Assembly: GCF_000143415.4 (NCBI RefSeq) | Contig: NW_003314264.1 | Span: 2,701,444-2,765,443 of the forward strand | Length of the DNA stretch: 64,000 bases | Reading direction: 5' to 3' | Origin: Selaginella moellendorffii | Lineage: Eukaryota; Streptophyta; Lycopodiopsida; Selaginellales; Selaginellaceae | In this document: positions 46,803-60,218 of the stretch, in pieces | How positions within the stretch are numbered: position 1 is the first letter of the stretch | Layout: the number at the start of each line of letters is the position of its first letter | Program-made: the position numbers and the translations under genes | The notes under the pieces: model-generated | Database searches by the model: none | The model's input: only the letters and a program-made list of their open reading frames with translations | What the model was told of the DNA's origin: nothing

Positions 46803-47363
46803 CAGTGGCACAGTGTGGGATGGCTGCCCGGCCTGGAGCGATTGGAGGTGCTCAAGGGCTATGGCTGCGTGGGACTGGGGGGGAAGCTCTACGTTCTTGG
46901 AGGAACGCTGTGCATCAAGGAGAGGGATTTTGGCGGCGGCTGCCACAGGGATCTCCGCGTGAGGAGCGAGGCGCTGGCATACGATTGCATCGGCGGCGGT
47001 GGAAACAGTGCGCGAGCATGCGCAAGGCGCGAGTGGATTTCGCGTGTAGCGTCTCCGGCGGGCGGGTTTTCGTGGCGGGCGGGCGCGGGCGGCTGGATCA
47101 CGAGAACGCGGCGGCGATGGCGAGCGCGGAGGTGTACATCCCGGAGCTGGATCGATGGGAGGAGCTCCCAGACATGAGCATGACCAGGTAAAGATCAAGA
47201 GTTCTTGAGAATTTTAGGTGGGAAAGTCTCTTCGATCTACCGATCCGGCGACCAGCTCAATCACTGGCGAGGCTCGATCGATGTGTACGACGAGCGGCTC
47301 AAGATGTGGAAAACGATCCCCGGCTCCAACCGGCGGCTCGGGGAGGATACCGAGTGCACGGAG
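46803..47363 (+). pseudogene. Truncated genomic copy of the F-box/kelch gene
   Basis: Matches 31366-32118 of the F-box/kelch gene almost exactly, including the exon 1 end and the start of its intron, so it came from DNA and not mRNA. It lacks the F-box half. About 215 bp from inside the intron to about 32000 are deleted (junction near 47235), and a one-base loss after CGATTGCATCGGCGG (about 46998) shifts the frame. The left edge sits exactly where the duplicated CCoAOMT block stops matching its partner, at a shared ACACAG. An open frame from 46713 fuses block sequence to kelch codons, but no function is supported. Confidence 0.92.
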
Positions 47364-47522
47364 CTCAAGAAAACCCTAGCTAAGTGCTAAGCTTGTTAAT
47401 TATCCCAGAAAATATAGTTTAATCTCTTTGAGAAACTATTCAAGACCTAAAATCTATCAATCCATAACAAGATTTCAAATTTTACCACAACATAAGTGTC
47501 CAATTCTGGTAGTAAAACTTTA

Positions 47523-47795
47523 TGACATTCTCCATGTGCAATCACATATTCGTTGCAATACATCCTTGGATATTCAGTGGTTTTTAAATTTCTTATGTGG
47601 ATGAATTTATGTTAATGCCATTCCATTTTTGCACAAGTATATGACAAATTTTTCATATTTACAAAAAAATTGTAATCCACTTCATATGAAAACTTTGTTA
47701 ATATAAATTAACTCAATCATAGATTTTAGGTGAATGGTGCACATGAAACAATAAAATCCATCTGAAAACAAAAAATAAAATGAGAAAGATGGAGC
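47523..47795. repeat. Dispersed repeat, copy B
   Basis: Direct-orientation partner of 43055-43365, sharing CATTCTCCATGTGCAATCAC at the left and AACAATAAAAT at the right, with small indels. It lacks the internal tandem 39-bp unit of copy A. Copies A and B flank the reductase/CCoAOMT/F-box-fragment cluster. Confidence 0.75.
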
Positions 47796-48345
47796 TTTAG
47801 TTTTTTAGGTTAACTAAAAGGAGTTGTATTGTTTGTTAATACTTTAGCTTTACTTTATCCTCTTGACTAATGGTCTAGCTTGCTTTAAAAATGTATTGTA
47901 TCTATCTTCTCATTATTAAAATTTCTTTGTTAGATAAATAAGTTCTTCTGGTTTAAATTGAAAGATATTAATATTTTTATCTAGAATCTTCAAATTGTTG
48001 TATACTATTACCATAAATGCTTAATTGTTTGAAATTTTATCAATCATACTTATCATTAATAATTGAAATTTCTCCTATGTAATTTTAGTAGATTTCATCT
48101 CTTATATATAAAGTTTTGAGATTAGACATTTTTAGGATGTCACTTAACCCAGTACTATTAAAACCTAAAGACACTTAATCTTAAATATCCCAAAACCTTT
48201 AATTGATTGAAAAAGGGGGTGCACTCTTGTTCATGGGCCTTTTCCTTTTATATTTAAACCCTTGTAAATTGTTTCTTAAGTTGTTTATTTTAGTTACTTA
48301 TATTATACTCCAATATTTTATACTCCTAATCTGATACATACACTA

Positions 48346-48472
<127 letters not shown>

Positions 48473-49639
48473 TAAAATTCATGTGTTAGAAATTCTTCAT
48501 TTTGTCAAAACAAAGATATTAGATTCTAAATAATTATTATAGAATTTTATCTACTTCTTCTAGATCTAGTATTTCTATATCTTTTTATAGTCAGGATATA
48601 TCATGCCTTTCATTCAGCTATGATGACTAAATATAAGAGTTTTTTTATTCTTGTTGGAGCATTGACATTTTTGCTTAGTGTTTACAATAGTTGCCCAAAA
48701 ACAAGTGCAACAGCTTGAAATACAATCATTATGGTCTATACTTGTACAAAAAAAAAGATATTGAACACTTGGATTGGAAGATGATTGAATATATGCTATA
48801 TTAGGTTTGCTTGCATCAAATGTAATTGAGAATTGCTAATCTCAAAAGCCTTTATGATAGTGTTATTTTTTAGAGTATAGAATTTTTTAGTTAAAAACCA
48901 GATAGTGTAGTATTTGAAGCAAGTAATAAAATAAAAGATTGTTTTATTGAATCAAGTTCTGTTGTTGAAGGTTTTAAATAAAACCATAAGTCTTGCAGCT
49001 GCAGAAAACTTTCCACATGCAAATAAGAAAAATCAAGACTTTTCACACTAATATAAAATCTATCCTCTTAGCTGAGAAGAAGTATGGAAGAAATAGAAGA
49101 ATGGATTGGGTGAACCACCAACTTATAATTAAAGTTCATTCTAAATATTATTTTATTGAGCATTAAGCTACAACCCATATACCTAATAATAAAAATATGA
49201 TTATTCAAAATCAAGTGTACTTTGTTTCTCCATTCAGCACAAAAATATTTAAGAAAATCTTCTTCATATTTGAAATCAATTTCAAACTTCTCAATCAGCT
49301 CCATAACTTCTGTTTATAATTTTCTAGGATCAAAATAAGTGCTGTAAATTGTATGGAACATGATACTTATTAAGTTGGTCCATATTCTCATACAAGTGAC
49401 TTTCTGAATTAGATGCTTCAGCCAATTTCTTCTTATGCATAGTATGATCTAACATTTGAATTTGGCCCTAAAAATTATAATTAATTAAACATATAATAGT
49501 AATTTATATAAATAGCATTTATCTCAACTTCAATATCATCAACTTTGGTTTCCAATATTTATTTTGTTCCAAAATTTAATCCTTCAATGCTTGCATCCAT
49601 TATATCATATGTTTTCCTCTCTTGCTTGAAGTTAGAACC

Positions 49640-50365
49640 TAAACAATATGAATATCATTATTATTGTAGTGCATATTATCTCTCTTCTTAACTAACTAGA
49701 AAAGGGGCAATTGCTTAATAAATTAACCTTTACTGATTATTTTATCCTCATAAATTTATTAAGGTTCCAAATATTCACAATGATAATATATATAATCTTA
49801 TTTCATGATCACATATGCTACACTCACCTTTTTTTCAAAGATGTTAATGTTTTTATTGACTATTAATTAACAACCCCTCAGTAATAATATATTTAATCTT
49901 ATCTCATGATCACATACGCTACACTCACCTCCTCTTCAAAGATGTTAATATTTTTATTGACTATTGACTAATAACCTCTATTAAACTAAAGAGAACTAAC
50001 ACCTTTAAAAAACATACTCATAAATGCCTAATATATATAATTTTAATTTTAAAGGTAAGAATATACTTTGATATTTTATGTAACTATTAATATATGGGAA
50101 TTGAACCCATGTCATTTGCTCTAATACCACATATAGATATATTGATCAAAGAATAGCTAATAACTATTATGGAATTTTATACTCTCTTTTGGTGCAATAA
50201 TATGCCTAACCATTTGTAATTCATCTTATTAAACTAATTAAAAAATGGGCAATTAAAGAAATTTTAGTGGTTATTTTATCCCTATATATCCCCCTAAGGT
50301 TCCAAGGATCCACAATGACAGTATATCTAAATTTCATCCCATGATCACATATGCTACAATTGTGA
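49640..50365 (-). mobile_element. Possible small LTR (TRIM-like) element remnant
   Basis: Two direct segments (about 49690-49850 and 50235-50360) share GGGCAATT..., ATTTTATCC...AAGGTTCCAA and CATGATCACATATGCTACA. Read on the minus strand each begins TGTAGCATATG, i.e. with TG. Just inside the right-hand copy, at about 50113-50130, the minus strand reads TGGTATTAGAGCA, close to the TGGTATCAGAGC primer-binding site complementary to initiator tRNA-Met used by many plant LTR elements. A 100-bp part of the left copy is tandemly duplicated (49780-49880 and 49881-49985). No coding region lies between. Divergence is high, so this is tentative. Confidence 0.4.
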
Positions 50366-51480
50366 TAATCAAAAACAAAAATGATATATAATAAAAATTA
50401 TACTGAATTAGTTATTAATCACTATAACTATACCTTATAACAGTTAGTTACAAAAGTAGCATCCAAACTTAATAAACTATTAAAACAATATTCAATTAGT
50501 TGATTGAATTCTAAGCGTAAAATGTTGTTGAATAGCATCTCCTTCTTGGTAGAAAAACACTTTTTCTAGATTGATAGATTTTTATATACAAACACTTTTA
50601 GCATCATTTGGATGACACTAATAGCTATATACTTCCTCAATAAATTGTTGATGGTTTAAAAACTTATGAAATCATCATGACATGGGTCCTCATCATAGAT
50701 TTCTTTTTAGCCACCATAACTATATGCTCATTATAAATCTGATTTGGTGTATAATCCTGTTGGATCATATGAAGGATTCAATGTTAGATCTTCATTAAGA
50801 GCTTTTGTGGGAAAAAGAATCATCTAGAATCCCATCTAAATCATAGTGTTCTTCATGATAAAAGTGCCTTGCACATAATTTAGCCACATATAAAACTAGT
50901 TGACACTGAAGTTATATAGGCATCTTTGTTTGTTAGATTTCCAATCTCCTTTAGTCCCATATGTGATTGATTTGAAAATGTGACAGTGATGTTCTTTGCC
51001 ATATTCACAAGAATACCTATTAGAATTATATATTAGAAAGAGATTTAAGTGTAGTAAAAATATCATACCTTATCATTGTGTAATAATTTAATTCTTTTAG
51101 TCTCTTTAGATCCTTTGGTGGATGTTTCTTATTATTTAATGTCCAAAAGTTTGTTTTACTTTGTTTATTTTGTCCATTAATGAATTTTAGTATATCCTTG
51201 AATTCCAAATAAGCTACTAGTGCTTTCAAGCCACTTGCAAAAGTCTAATCAACATTTTCAGCTGTGATCATATTTTTCTCTAAAAATTACTAAACTTTTC
51301 ACATCGATAAAGGTGTATAAATAATAAATTAAACACTTATTTACCTTTAAAAATCTTAATTATCCTAAAGTTTTAATTTAGTTCCTCCCTATATACAAAA
51401 TTCAAAATTTAATTAAACTACACAACTATGATTACAAACAAACAAACCAAGCAAACTTTTAGCCTTTCATATTCACCCTG

Positions 51481-51810
51481 AGTAATTGAAAAAGGTAGCA
51501 AGCCAGGCAAGCCATGAAGTAGGGAGTGGCCGAGTGCCTGGCTGAGCCGGAGTGGCCAAGAGGGCCAGGAAACCGACTGCCAGTGCTCGGCCCACCGGCT
51601 TGCAACTCAGCTCTCGTCTCGTGGCCCTCGCTCTCTCAGCTCCCCTGGCTCGTGGCTCACTCACGGCTGACTGGCTCACGCTAGCTGGTGGGCCGAGACG
51701 GCAGAGCCGACTGGTGATCGGGGACCCGAGATGGCAGAGCCGGACTGAGGGCCGAGACGGCAGAGCCGGGACCTGAGACGGCAGAGTGTCAGGTCCCCCC
51801 CCCCCCCCCA
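51481..51810. repeat. GC-rich island with 15-bp repeats and poly-C run
   Basis: A sharp switch from AT-rich to GC-rich DNA. The motif GAGACGGCAGAGCCG recurs with small changes at about 51686, 51728, 51757 and 51776, and the segment ends in about 15 C (51796-51810). Open frames on both strands here are products of base composition. It may be a transposon end or an assembly artefact. Confidence 0.6.
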
Positions 51811-51943
51811 TGGGTAAATGACTCCTAACTAAGATGACAATTGAGGAGGGTTCTTCACGAGTGGTAGGCCTGATGGACAGGGGATTGAATAAGGGTACTC
51901 ACACTTGATTTAAGGTTTGAGGTTATCCCGAGTACAGAACCTG

Positions 51944-52190
51944 CTACAACGTGTGGGTTCCCACGTACTGGCTTGGCCCCCGCCACGCTGTCTTTCCCAG
52001 TTGCCACGTTTTATAGTTTCGACGTGACAATAGAGAATCCCCGCTACAACGTGCAGATTCCCACGTACTGACGCTACAACGAAATTCCCTCTACAACGTG
52101 TGGATTCCCACGTACTGGTCTAGCCCTCGCCACGATACTTTTCCCCGTTGCCATGTTTCCTGGCTTTGAAATGGCAAAAGTAAACTAGAT
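51944..52190. repeat. Direct repeats upstream of the second block
   Basis: The motif CTACAACGTG, followed by TTCCCACGTACTG, occurs at 51944, 52044 and 52091. The first and third copies extend over about 85 bp (through CGCCACG and GTTGCCA). The CACGTACT parts contain ACGT cores. The array ends where homology to the first duplicated block begins. An LTR or other transposon end is possible. Confidence 0.65.
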
Positions 52191-52395
52191 TTAACGGGAG
52201 GCTGCGGGGAGCCTCTGCTTCTGCAAAAGCCCAGGGAGAATAGTTTGTCATTGGCCAGGGTGAAAAAGACATCCTTTGAGTTATCGTTTGATCGAGGATG
52301 GTCGGTAGCATGACGGTGGCTACACCAAACGCTTGAATTCACACTCTAGTCCGCACGCATATAAAGGCCAGTGACATTGCTCTGCATATATTCCT

Positions 52396-52495
52396 NNNNN
52401 NNNNNNNNNNNNNNNNNNNNNNNNNNNNNNNNNNNNNNNNNNNNNNNNNNNNNNNNNNNNNNNNNNNNNNNNNNNNNNNNNNNNNNNNNNNNNNN
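52396..52495. other. Assembly gap (100 N)
   Basis: Exactly 100 N, the usual placeholder for a gap of unknown size. It removes the leader and the first 28 coding bases of reductase copy 2. By comparison with copy 1 the real missing length is probably under 100 bp. Confidence 0.99.
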
Positions 52496-53767
52496 GATTC
52501 AACCCCGCGAACCCAGTCTCGGTGTGCCAAGTCGCGACTGTGCAAACTCCAAAGCCCGGGCCAGACGAGGTGCTGCTCAAGATTCTCTGCCGCCCCGTCA
52601 ATCCTTCCGATGTGGTCTCGTTGATGGGCATCTATCCAGGCGACTACAAGTTCCCGTATGTCCCTGGCTTTGAAGGAATGGGAACGATTCACGAGGTAAC
52701 GCGCTTGTGCTTTCTCTCCAAAGAGAACTTTGAGTGAAACCTTCGCCGCAGGTTGGAGCAAATGTGAGTGGCTTGAGCGTGGGGCAGCGGGTGTTCCACA
52801 CTGGACACGGAGGAACTTGGCAAGAGTTCATGGTAACTTCGCCGAGGAACTTGACATTGGTGCCGGATTCCATCTCGGATGAAGTTGCTGCACAGTACTA
52901 CGTGAATCCGTGGACAGGTACTGTGTAAGATTTCCTTGAGTCGTTCAGTATCTATCGTTTTCTCTTTCTTTTGGAAGCATATGCGATGCTCCAAGCACTC
53001 AAGGTGCCAGAGGGAGAGTACGTACTGCAGACTGCGGCCGCATCTGTCCTTGGGAGAATGTTTATCCAAATCGCTCGTCACCAAGGCATCAAGGTGATCT
53101 TTGCTCTTCTTTTGAAACTGCTGGTGATTTCTCAAGTTCCATCCAACAGACAATCAACTTGGTTAGGCGAAACGAGCAAAAGGAAGAGCTTAAAGCGCTC
53201 GGGGCCGACGTAGTGATCAACTTCAAAGAGGAAAACGTACTCAAGATCGTGAGAGAGGTAACCAAAGGAAGGATGGTTTATGGAGCTACTGATTGCCTGG
53301 GAGGCAAAACCACAAAGGTATCATACAATGTTCCATGGAAGCTTATAAGTTTTTCTTTTCTGGCTTTCCAAGCTTGTGAGCACGACAGTGAGGGACGAAG
53401 GCACCATCTTGGTGTACGGGCTCTTGGACGGCGAGGACATCAGCGCAAACCCTCCAGACGTGATCTTTAGGCACGTCCGCGTTCGTGGCTTCCACTTGAC
53501 CCGCTGGATCGCGAAGATCGGCGTCCCCGAGCAAAAGAAGCTCGGTGCGAAGATCTGGGAGCTCCTGGAGAAGAAGGTGATCACTCCATTGACAGGGGAG
53601 AAGCTCCCGCTGGAGAAGATCCAGGAAGCCATCGTCAAGAGCCAGGTAAGAGAAGAATTCCTTCCATTGAGACTTCGAAATAACAGTCCGAAGCTTATGA
53701 ACAAAATAATTCCTTCTTCTTGCAGACACCAGCGAGAGGTGGAAAGATTCTCCTAACGAGCTACTGA
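52496..53767 (+). CDS. Quinone oxidoreductase-like MDR protein, copy 2 (5' end in gap)
   Basis: Six exons (52496-52695, 52752-52917, 52978-53093, 53150-53317, 53373-53645, 53726-53767) match copy 1 exon for exon. Exon 1 is 28 nt shorter because its start lies in the N gap; otherwise the lengths are identical and the frame is open to TGA. Differences from copy 1 are a few substitutions (for example Leu-Glu-Ile to Leu-Lys-Ile after the EEN, and AKLGV to AKIGV). The upstream TATA context at 52360 is kept, so it is probably a working gene. It is again tail-to-tail with CCoAOMT. Confidence 0.85.
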
Positions 53768-53819
53768 AGAGCTATCTGTGGAAGAACAATAAGAACTGTG
53801 GGTGGCGATTTGGTTTTTA

Positions 53820-55074
<1,255 letters not shown>

Positions 55075-56097
55075 AATGTGCACGGAGAACCAAGAAAACT
55101 CCTGACACAGAGAAAACTCCCGTGGGTCTTGCACAGAAACTAGCCGCTGCTGCTGCTGCCACTCAAAGATCAAATCAATCAGTCACCATTCACGAGAGAA
55201 GAGAAAAAGAGAAGCAGACCTGACTCTCTCAAATGGACGAACTTGAGAGTGGAGCTCGCCAGATGCTCCCTAAAACAAGGAAAGTATGCCTCGCGATGCG
55301 GTATAAAATACAGAGACGAGGAGTTTGCAGATCACCAGTCCCTGTAACACACAGAAAAACTCTCTTTGAGTGGGAGAAAAGAAAGGAGAGAGAGTAAAGA
55401 AACCAACATTCATTGTTCCAAAAGAACGAAAAATACCTCTTTGTCAACGACCAGCATTCAGTACCCTTCAACTCTCATTTACGCCCGGCCACGGGAAAGT
55501 ATCCAACTGGTGCTGCGAGAGTAGTAGCACTAGTCCAAGTTAGGTGCTGCGCGGCTCCGCGGCCACTTTCAATCCATGGCTGGATTGCCAGTCCTGTGTA
55601 AAAATCAATTGGGCTGTGCTTCCCTCTGATCCGCTGCTGGCCGCTGCCACCGCTGTAGTCCCATATGACAATAACGTTGCTGGGGGCCCTTTTCATCAAT
55701 GAAGTGGGTTGGGACCAACCCAAAAATGAATTACGCACGAAATAGATGTGCTTCCCCCCGCACACAAATGCCGCCTCTGGGCAAATGCTGCGACGCGTTT
55801 GCATGCCCTTGTCTCACAATCCATGCTTTCATTTTCTTGGATTGCATCGACTGTTTCCATGAGCTTGTGTCGGGTTGCGTCAACTGTGATGAGAAAACGG
55901 AGAACAAAGTTACTATGGAAATCAATCGAGATGACTTACGACCAAAGCGCTTGCACGGACAGGATCTGGAACTGTGATAGTTGTCACTACGTCAATCATA
56001 CTAACTGGGAAAGGAAATGGTTTCCTCCTTCGCGGAAGTGTATAACCTTTGCTCATGAAAGTCAAAATCTTTGGGCTTTGTATCTAGATCCTAGGTA
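55075..56097. other. Divergent spacer between CCoAOMT copy 2 and P450
   Basis: The first about 280 bp match the flank of copy 1 (up to CCCTGTAACACA at about 55350) and probably hold the methyltransferase promoter and leader; on the minus strand a TATTTTATAC motif lies at 55297-55306. The rest, to the P450 start, shows short frames (for example minus 55475-55804) with no recognisable domain. Confidence 0.4.
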
Positions 56098-57825
56098 ATG
56101 GAGTTTGTTCCATCGCTCGCGGCCGCTCTCCCTCTTCTCGTGGCGATCTTCACAGTTTACGTCCTGCCGACTTACAAGGAATGGGTGCTTCTCCCTCGAG
56201 CTCTTGTCCAGGTTTGTAAGCAGCAAAGTGTCGAGAGCTATGGCGACTCCTCCAGGCCGGGTCGGGTAAGTCTTCTCGACTGCCCATCGCGGAATTTTGG
56301 AGCTCGGTTCATCCAGTTGCTTAGAAGTTCTTGGGCTCTCTCCAGCTCGTCCGCTCCCAAGGACGCTTGTTCCAATGCTGGGACACGCTCAGCGGGCTCA
56401 GCGCTTCCAGCCCCAAGGTCTTCTACGTGTCCGTAGGAAAGATGGTCACGCTGGTCGTCTCGGATCTCTCGCTGGTTCGAGCGTTTCTCACCAACGATCC
56501 GGGGGTGGAGAGCTGCTACTCAAAGCCATCGTTTGTACGAGTCCTCCGAATCCTCGGGAATGGATTGTTTTCGTCCAGCGGCGATGACTGGGCCAGGCAG
56601 CGGTCTCTCATCGCTCCTGCCTTGCTCACCAAAGAAATCAAGGTACGCTAAACTCCATCGCATTCGTTCGTGCGCATGCCAAGGCTTTCTTCTCTTTTTT
56701 TCTTGCTTTCTGCCAGAGCAAGGTACAGGATATGGTGGAATCGACCTCGCTCGCTTTGGAAAAACTGGCAGTCAAAGCCGAGACGAGCGGCATCGTCGAC
56801 ATGCACAGATTCTTCCTGGGTTTAACTCTCGACGTTCTCCAAAAGACCGTCTTTGGAACGGAGCTCGGAGCCGATCCTGGAACGCTCTTCCAGACTCTAA
56901 AGAGGTACCACCACGGCCGGAGAGAGCTCGTCTTTGGTCTTGCTGCCGTGATCCCGGGATACAGGTATTTCCACAACCTTCCAAGCTCTCGATCTGATCA
57001 TGGATCCATAGATGGTTGCAAGAGAGGCTCCTCACGCAAGCTAGGCAAGACGAGGCCTGGATCCGTGGCCTAATGAAGGAAGTTCTCGTCCCGGCGGCCT
57101 CCACTTCTCGTTCGGATCATCACGGCAATCGCCTCGTCGAGATCTTCCGCGACTCCAGCGCCATGACCGAGCAAGAAGCTCTCGACAACTCCGTCACCTT
57201 TCTCCTCGCCGGCCACGAGACCACCGCAGCGGTGCTATCGTGGAGCCTCTACTTGCTGGCTCTCAATCCCCAGTGGCAGCATCGAGCTCGCGAAGAAGTC
57301 TCGCAAGTCCTCGGATCCTCCTGGCCATCGCCATCTCCGTTGTCTTCCACCGTGCTTGCATGGGAACATCTCAGCAAGCTCAAGACGATCGGGCTGATCC
57401 TCATGGAAGCAGTCCGGCTGTTCCCGCCGCAGCCACTCATCGGGCGAAGCTGCGTGAGAGAGAACCATCTGGGCGATATCAGAGTTCCTCCGGGTCTGGA
57501 GGTGATCGTCCCCGTCGCGGCGATTCATCGCAGCGAAGAGCTCTGGGGCCGAGACGCAGCCGACTTCCGGCCCGACCGGTTCGAGAATGGGATCAAGTCG
57601 GCTTGCAGCCATCCTCTGGCATACTTGCCGTTTGGAAGCGGGCCGAGGACTTGCGTGGGGCAGAGCTTGGCCATGGCGGAAGCCAAAGCGGTCCTTGCGA
57701 TGGTGCTGCTGAGATTCAGCTGGGAGCTGAGCGGCAGCTATCGGCATGAACCCGACGTTACTCTCAACCTCCAGCCGAAGTTTGGAATGCCGCTCCTTCT
57801 CACCCTCCTGGAACAAACTGCTTGA
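56098..57825 (+). CDS. Cytochrome P450, CYP72-clan-like
   Basis: Four exons (56098-56265, 56325-56642, 56717-56964, 57012-57825) give 515 residues. An N-terminal hydrophobic anchor (residues 8-25) would hold it on the ER. Motifs are complete: I-helix AGHETTA, K-helix EAVR, DFRPDRF (the PERF site), and the heme loop FGSGPRTCVGQ with the Cys ligand. The overall spacing and the DDWARQRSLIAPAL segment fit the CYP72 clan (CYP72/709/714/735 group), whose members act on hormones, terpenoids and fatty acids. The exact family and substrate cannot be set by eye. Confidence 0.92.
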
Positions 57826-57960
57826 AAATTCGTCCTAGATCAAGCTCACAGGTCCAAGTTGTTGCCGACGAAGAGATCATTGCTGCTTAAGTTCTTCTCT
57901 CAGAGCCATAGCCATTCTTAAGTTAGCTTAAGAACGAAATGTACGAAACAAGGACGTACG

Positions 57961-58033
57961 GGGGGTGTAGCTCAGATGGTAGAGCGATCGCTTTGCATGC
58001 GATAGGTAAGGGGATCGATACCCCTCATCTCCA
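57961..58033 (+). tRNA. tRNA-Ala (TGC)
   Basis: A 73-nt cloverleaf with anticodon loop TTTGCAT (anticodon TGC), acceptor stem with the G3:U70 alanine determinant, and discriminator A. It differs from the CGC tRNAs at 21440 and 59994 at a few positions. A plus-strand T tract (TTTTG) after 58050 could terminate Pol III. Confidence 0.93.
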
Positions 58034-58119
58034 AATAATTAGTTCAAATTTTGAATTAAATTTTGTCTAGAGATAATGGAGAGGAGATTCGAATTTGGGT
58101 ATTCAAACAGTCGACGGCT

Positions 58120-59532
<1,413 letters not shown>

Positions 59533-59618
59533 CGTCAAAGTTCTAAGACCACTGAAGAATAATTAACTTGTTAATGCGTAAGGACCTTTTTGCGCAGTTA
59601 AATTCCTTTTCGTTTCAC

Positions 59619-59626
59619 TATAAAAG
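59619..59626 (+). promoter_or_regulatory. TATA box before a small secreted-peptide ORF
   Basis: TATAAAAG lies 57 bp before the AUG of the small frame at 59683 and 87 bp after the aldo-keto reductase stop. The spacing suits a separate short transcript. Confidence 0.5.
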
Positions 59627-59682
59627 ACAGTGCCCAACTTTAGGTTTGGAAGAAAGCTCTTGACGATCCACTCGAGTGGGAG

Positions 59683-59892
59683 ATGGCGCTACTGGCACAC
59701 AAGCAAGAGCAGGAGCTAAAGAAGTTAGCTTTCTTAGTTCTCATGGCGATACTTCTCCAAGCCTGCTTGGCATCTCAGTATTTTGTGTTAGACACTAGTA
59801 ATCCACAGAGCATTGAGCCCTATGGCCTCAAGAAAGACACACAAAGGTTCTTATTGGGGAAGCTGTGGTTGGATTTGATTCACCGATATTAA
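59683..59892 (+). CDS. Possible small secreted peptide (69 residues)
   Basis: A 69-codon frame with a clear signal-peptide pattern: a Lys-containing N-region, the hydrophobic core LAFLVLMAILLQACLA and a likely cleavage near ACLASQ. The mature part (about 38 residues) has no Cys and a hydrophobic end (LLGKLWLDLIHRY). A TATA box lies 57 bp upstream. I do not recognise a peptide family. It could be an exon of a longer gene (a possible donor AAAG|GTTC near 59846) or a chance frame. Confidence 0.4.
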   Translation: MALLAHKQEQELKKLAFLVLMAILLQACLASQYFVLDTSNPQSIEPYGLKKDTQRFLLGKLWLDLIHRY

Positions 59893-59993
59893 CACAAACC
59901 CTATGGTCCTATAATTCCTAAATCGCCATGTAAACAATATATGAATGAAAATCAATTTTTAATTTTTTAATGTGATATTAAAAAACGAAAGGT

Positions 59994-60066
59994 TGGAGGT
60001 GAGGGGCATCGATCCCCTTACCTATCGCATGCGAAGCGATCGCTCTACCATCTGAGCTACACCCCC
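59994..60066 (-). tRNA. tRNA-Ala (CGC), second copy
   Basis: A 73-nt cloverleaf on the minus strand, anticodon loop TTCGCAT (CGC), with G3:U70. It is identical to the gene at 21440 except for one D-arm base (CAGATGG here, CAAATGG there). Confidence 0.93.
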
Positions 60067-60218
60067 TTAACAATGTTATGCGTCCTTTCACACGTCGGAT
60101 GAATATCCACCGCCAACGGCCGCGATTGCTTCTCTCACCCCGACCAAGCTAGACCACACCCACACACACAGCTTGTGGCGACCACGAGCCAAGCGCCACC
60201 ACGCTCTCACAAACACAG

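Noticed and set aside
46713-47177. Chimeric open frame joining block flank to kelch codons, considered as a new gene
   Set aside because: The kelch part shifts frame after about 46998 relative to the parent and lacks the F-box; nothing supports a product beyond the open frame. Kept as a finding about rearrangement only.
51473-51811. Open frames on both strands across a GC-rich patch
   Set aside because: The frames follow from a stop-poor GC-rich tandem repeat and show no conserved domain.
52371-52673. Frames reading through the N run
   Set aside because: They run across unknown bases and are meaningless.
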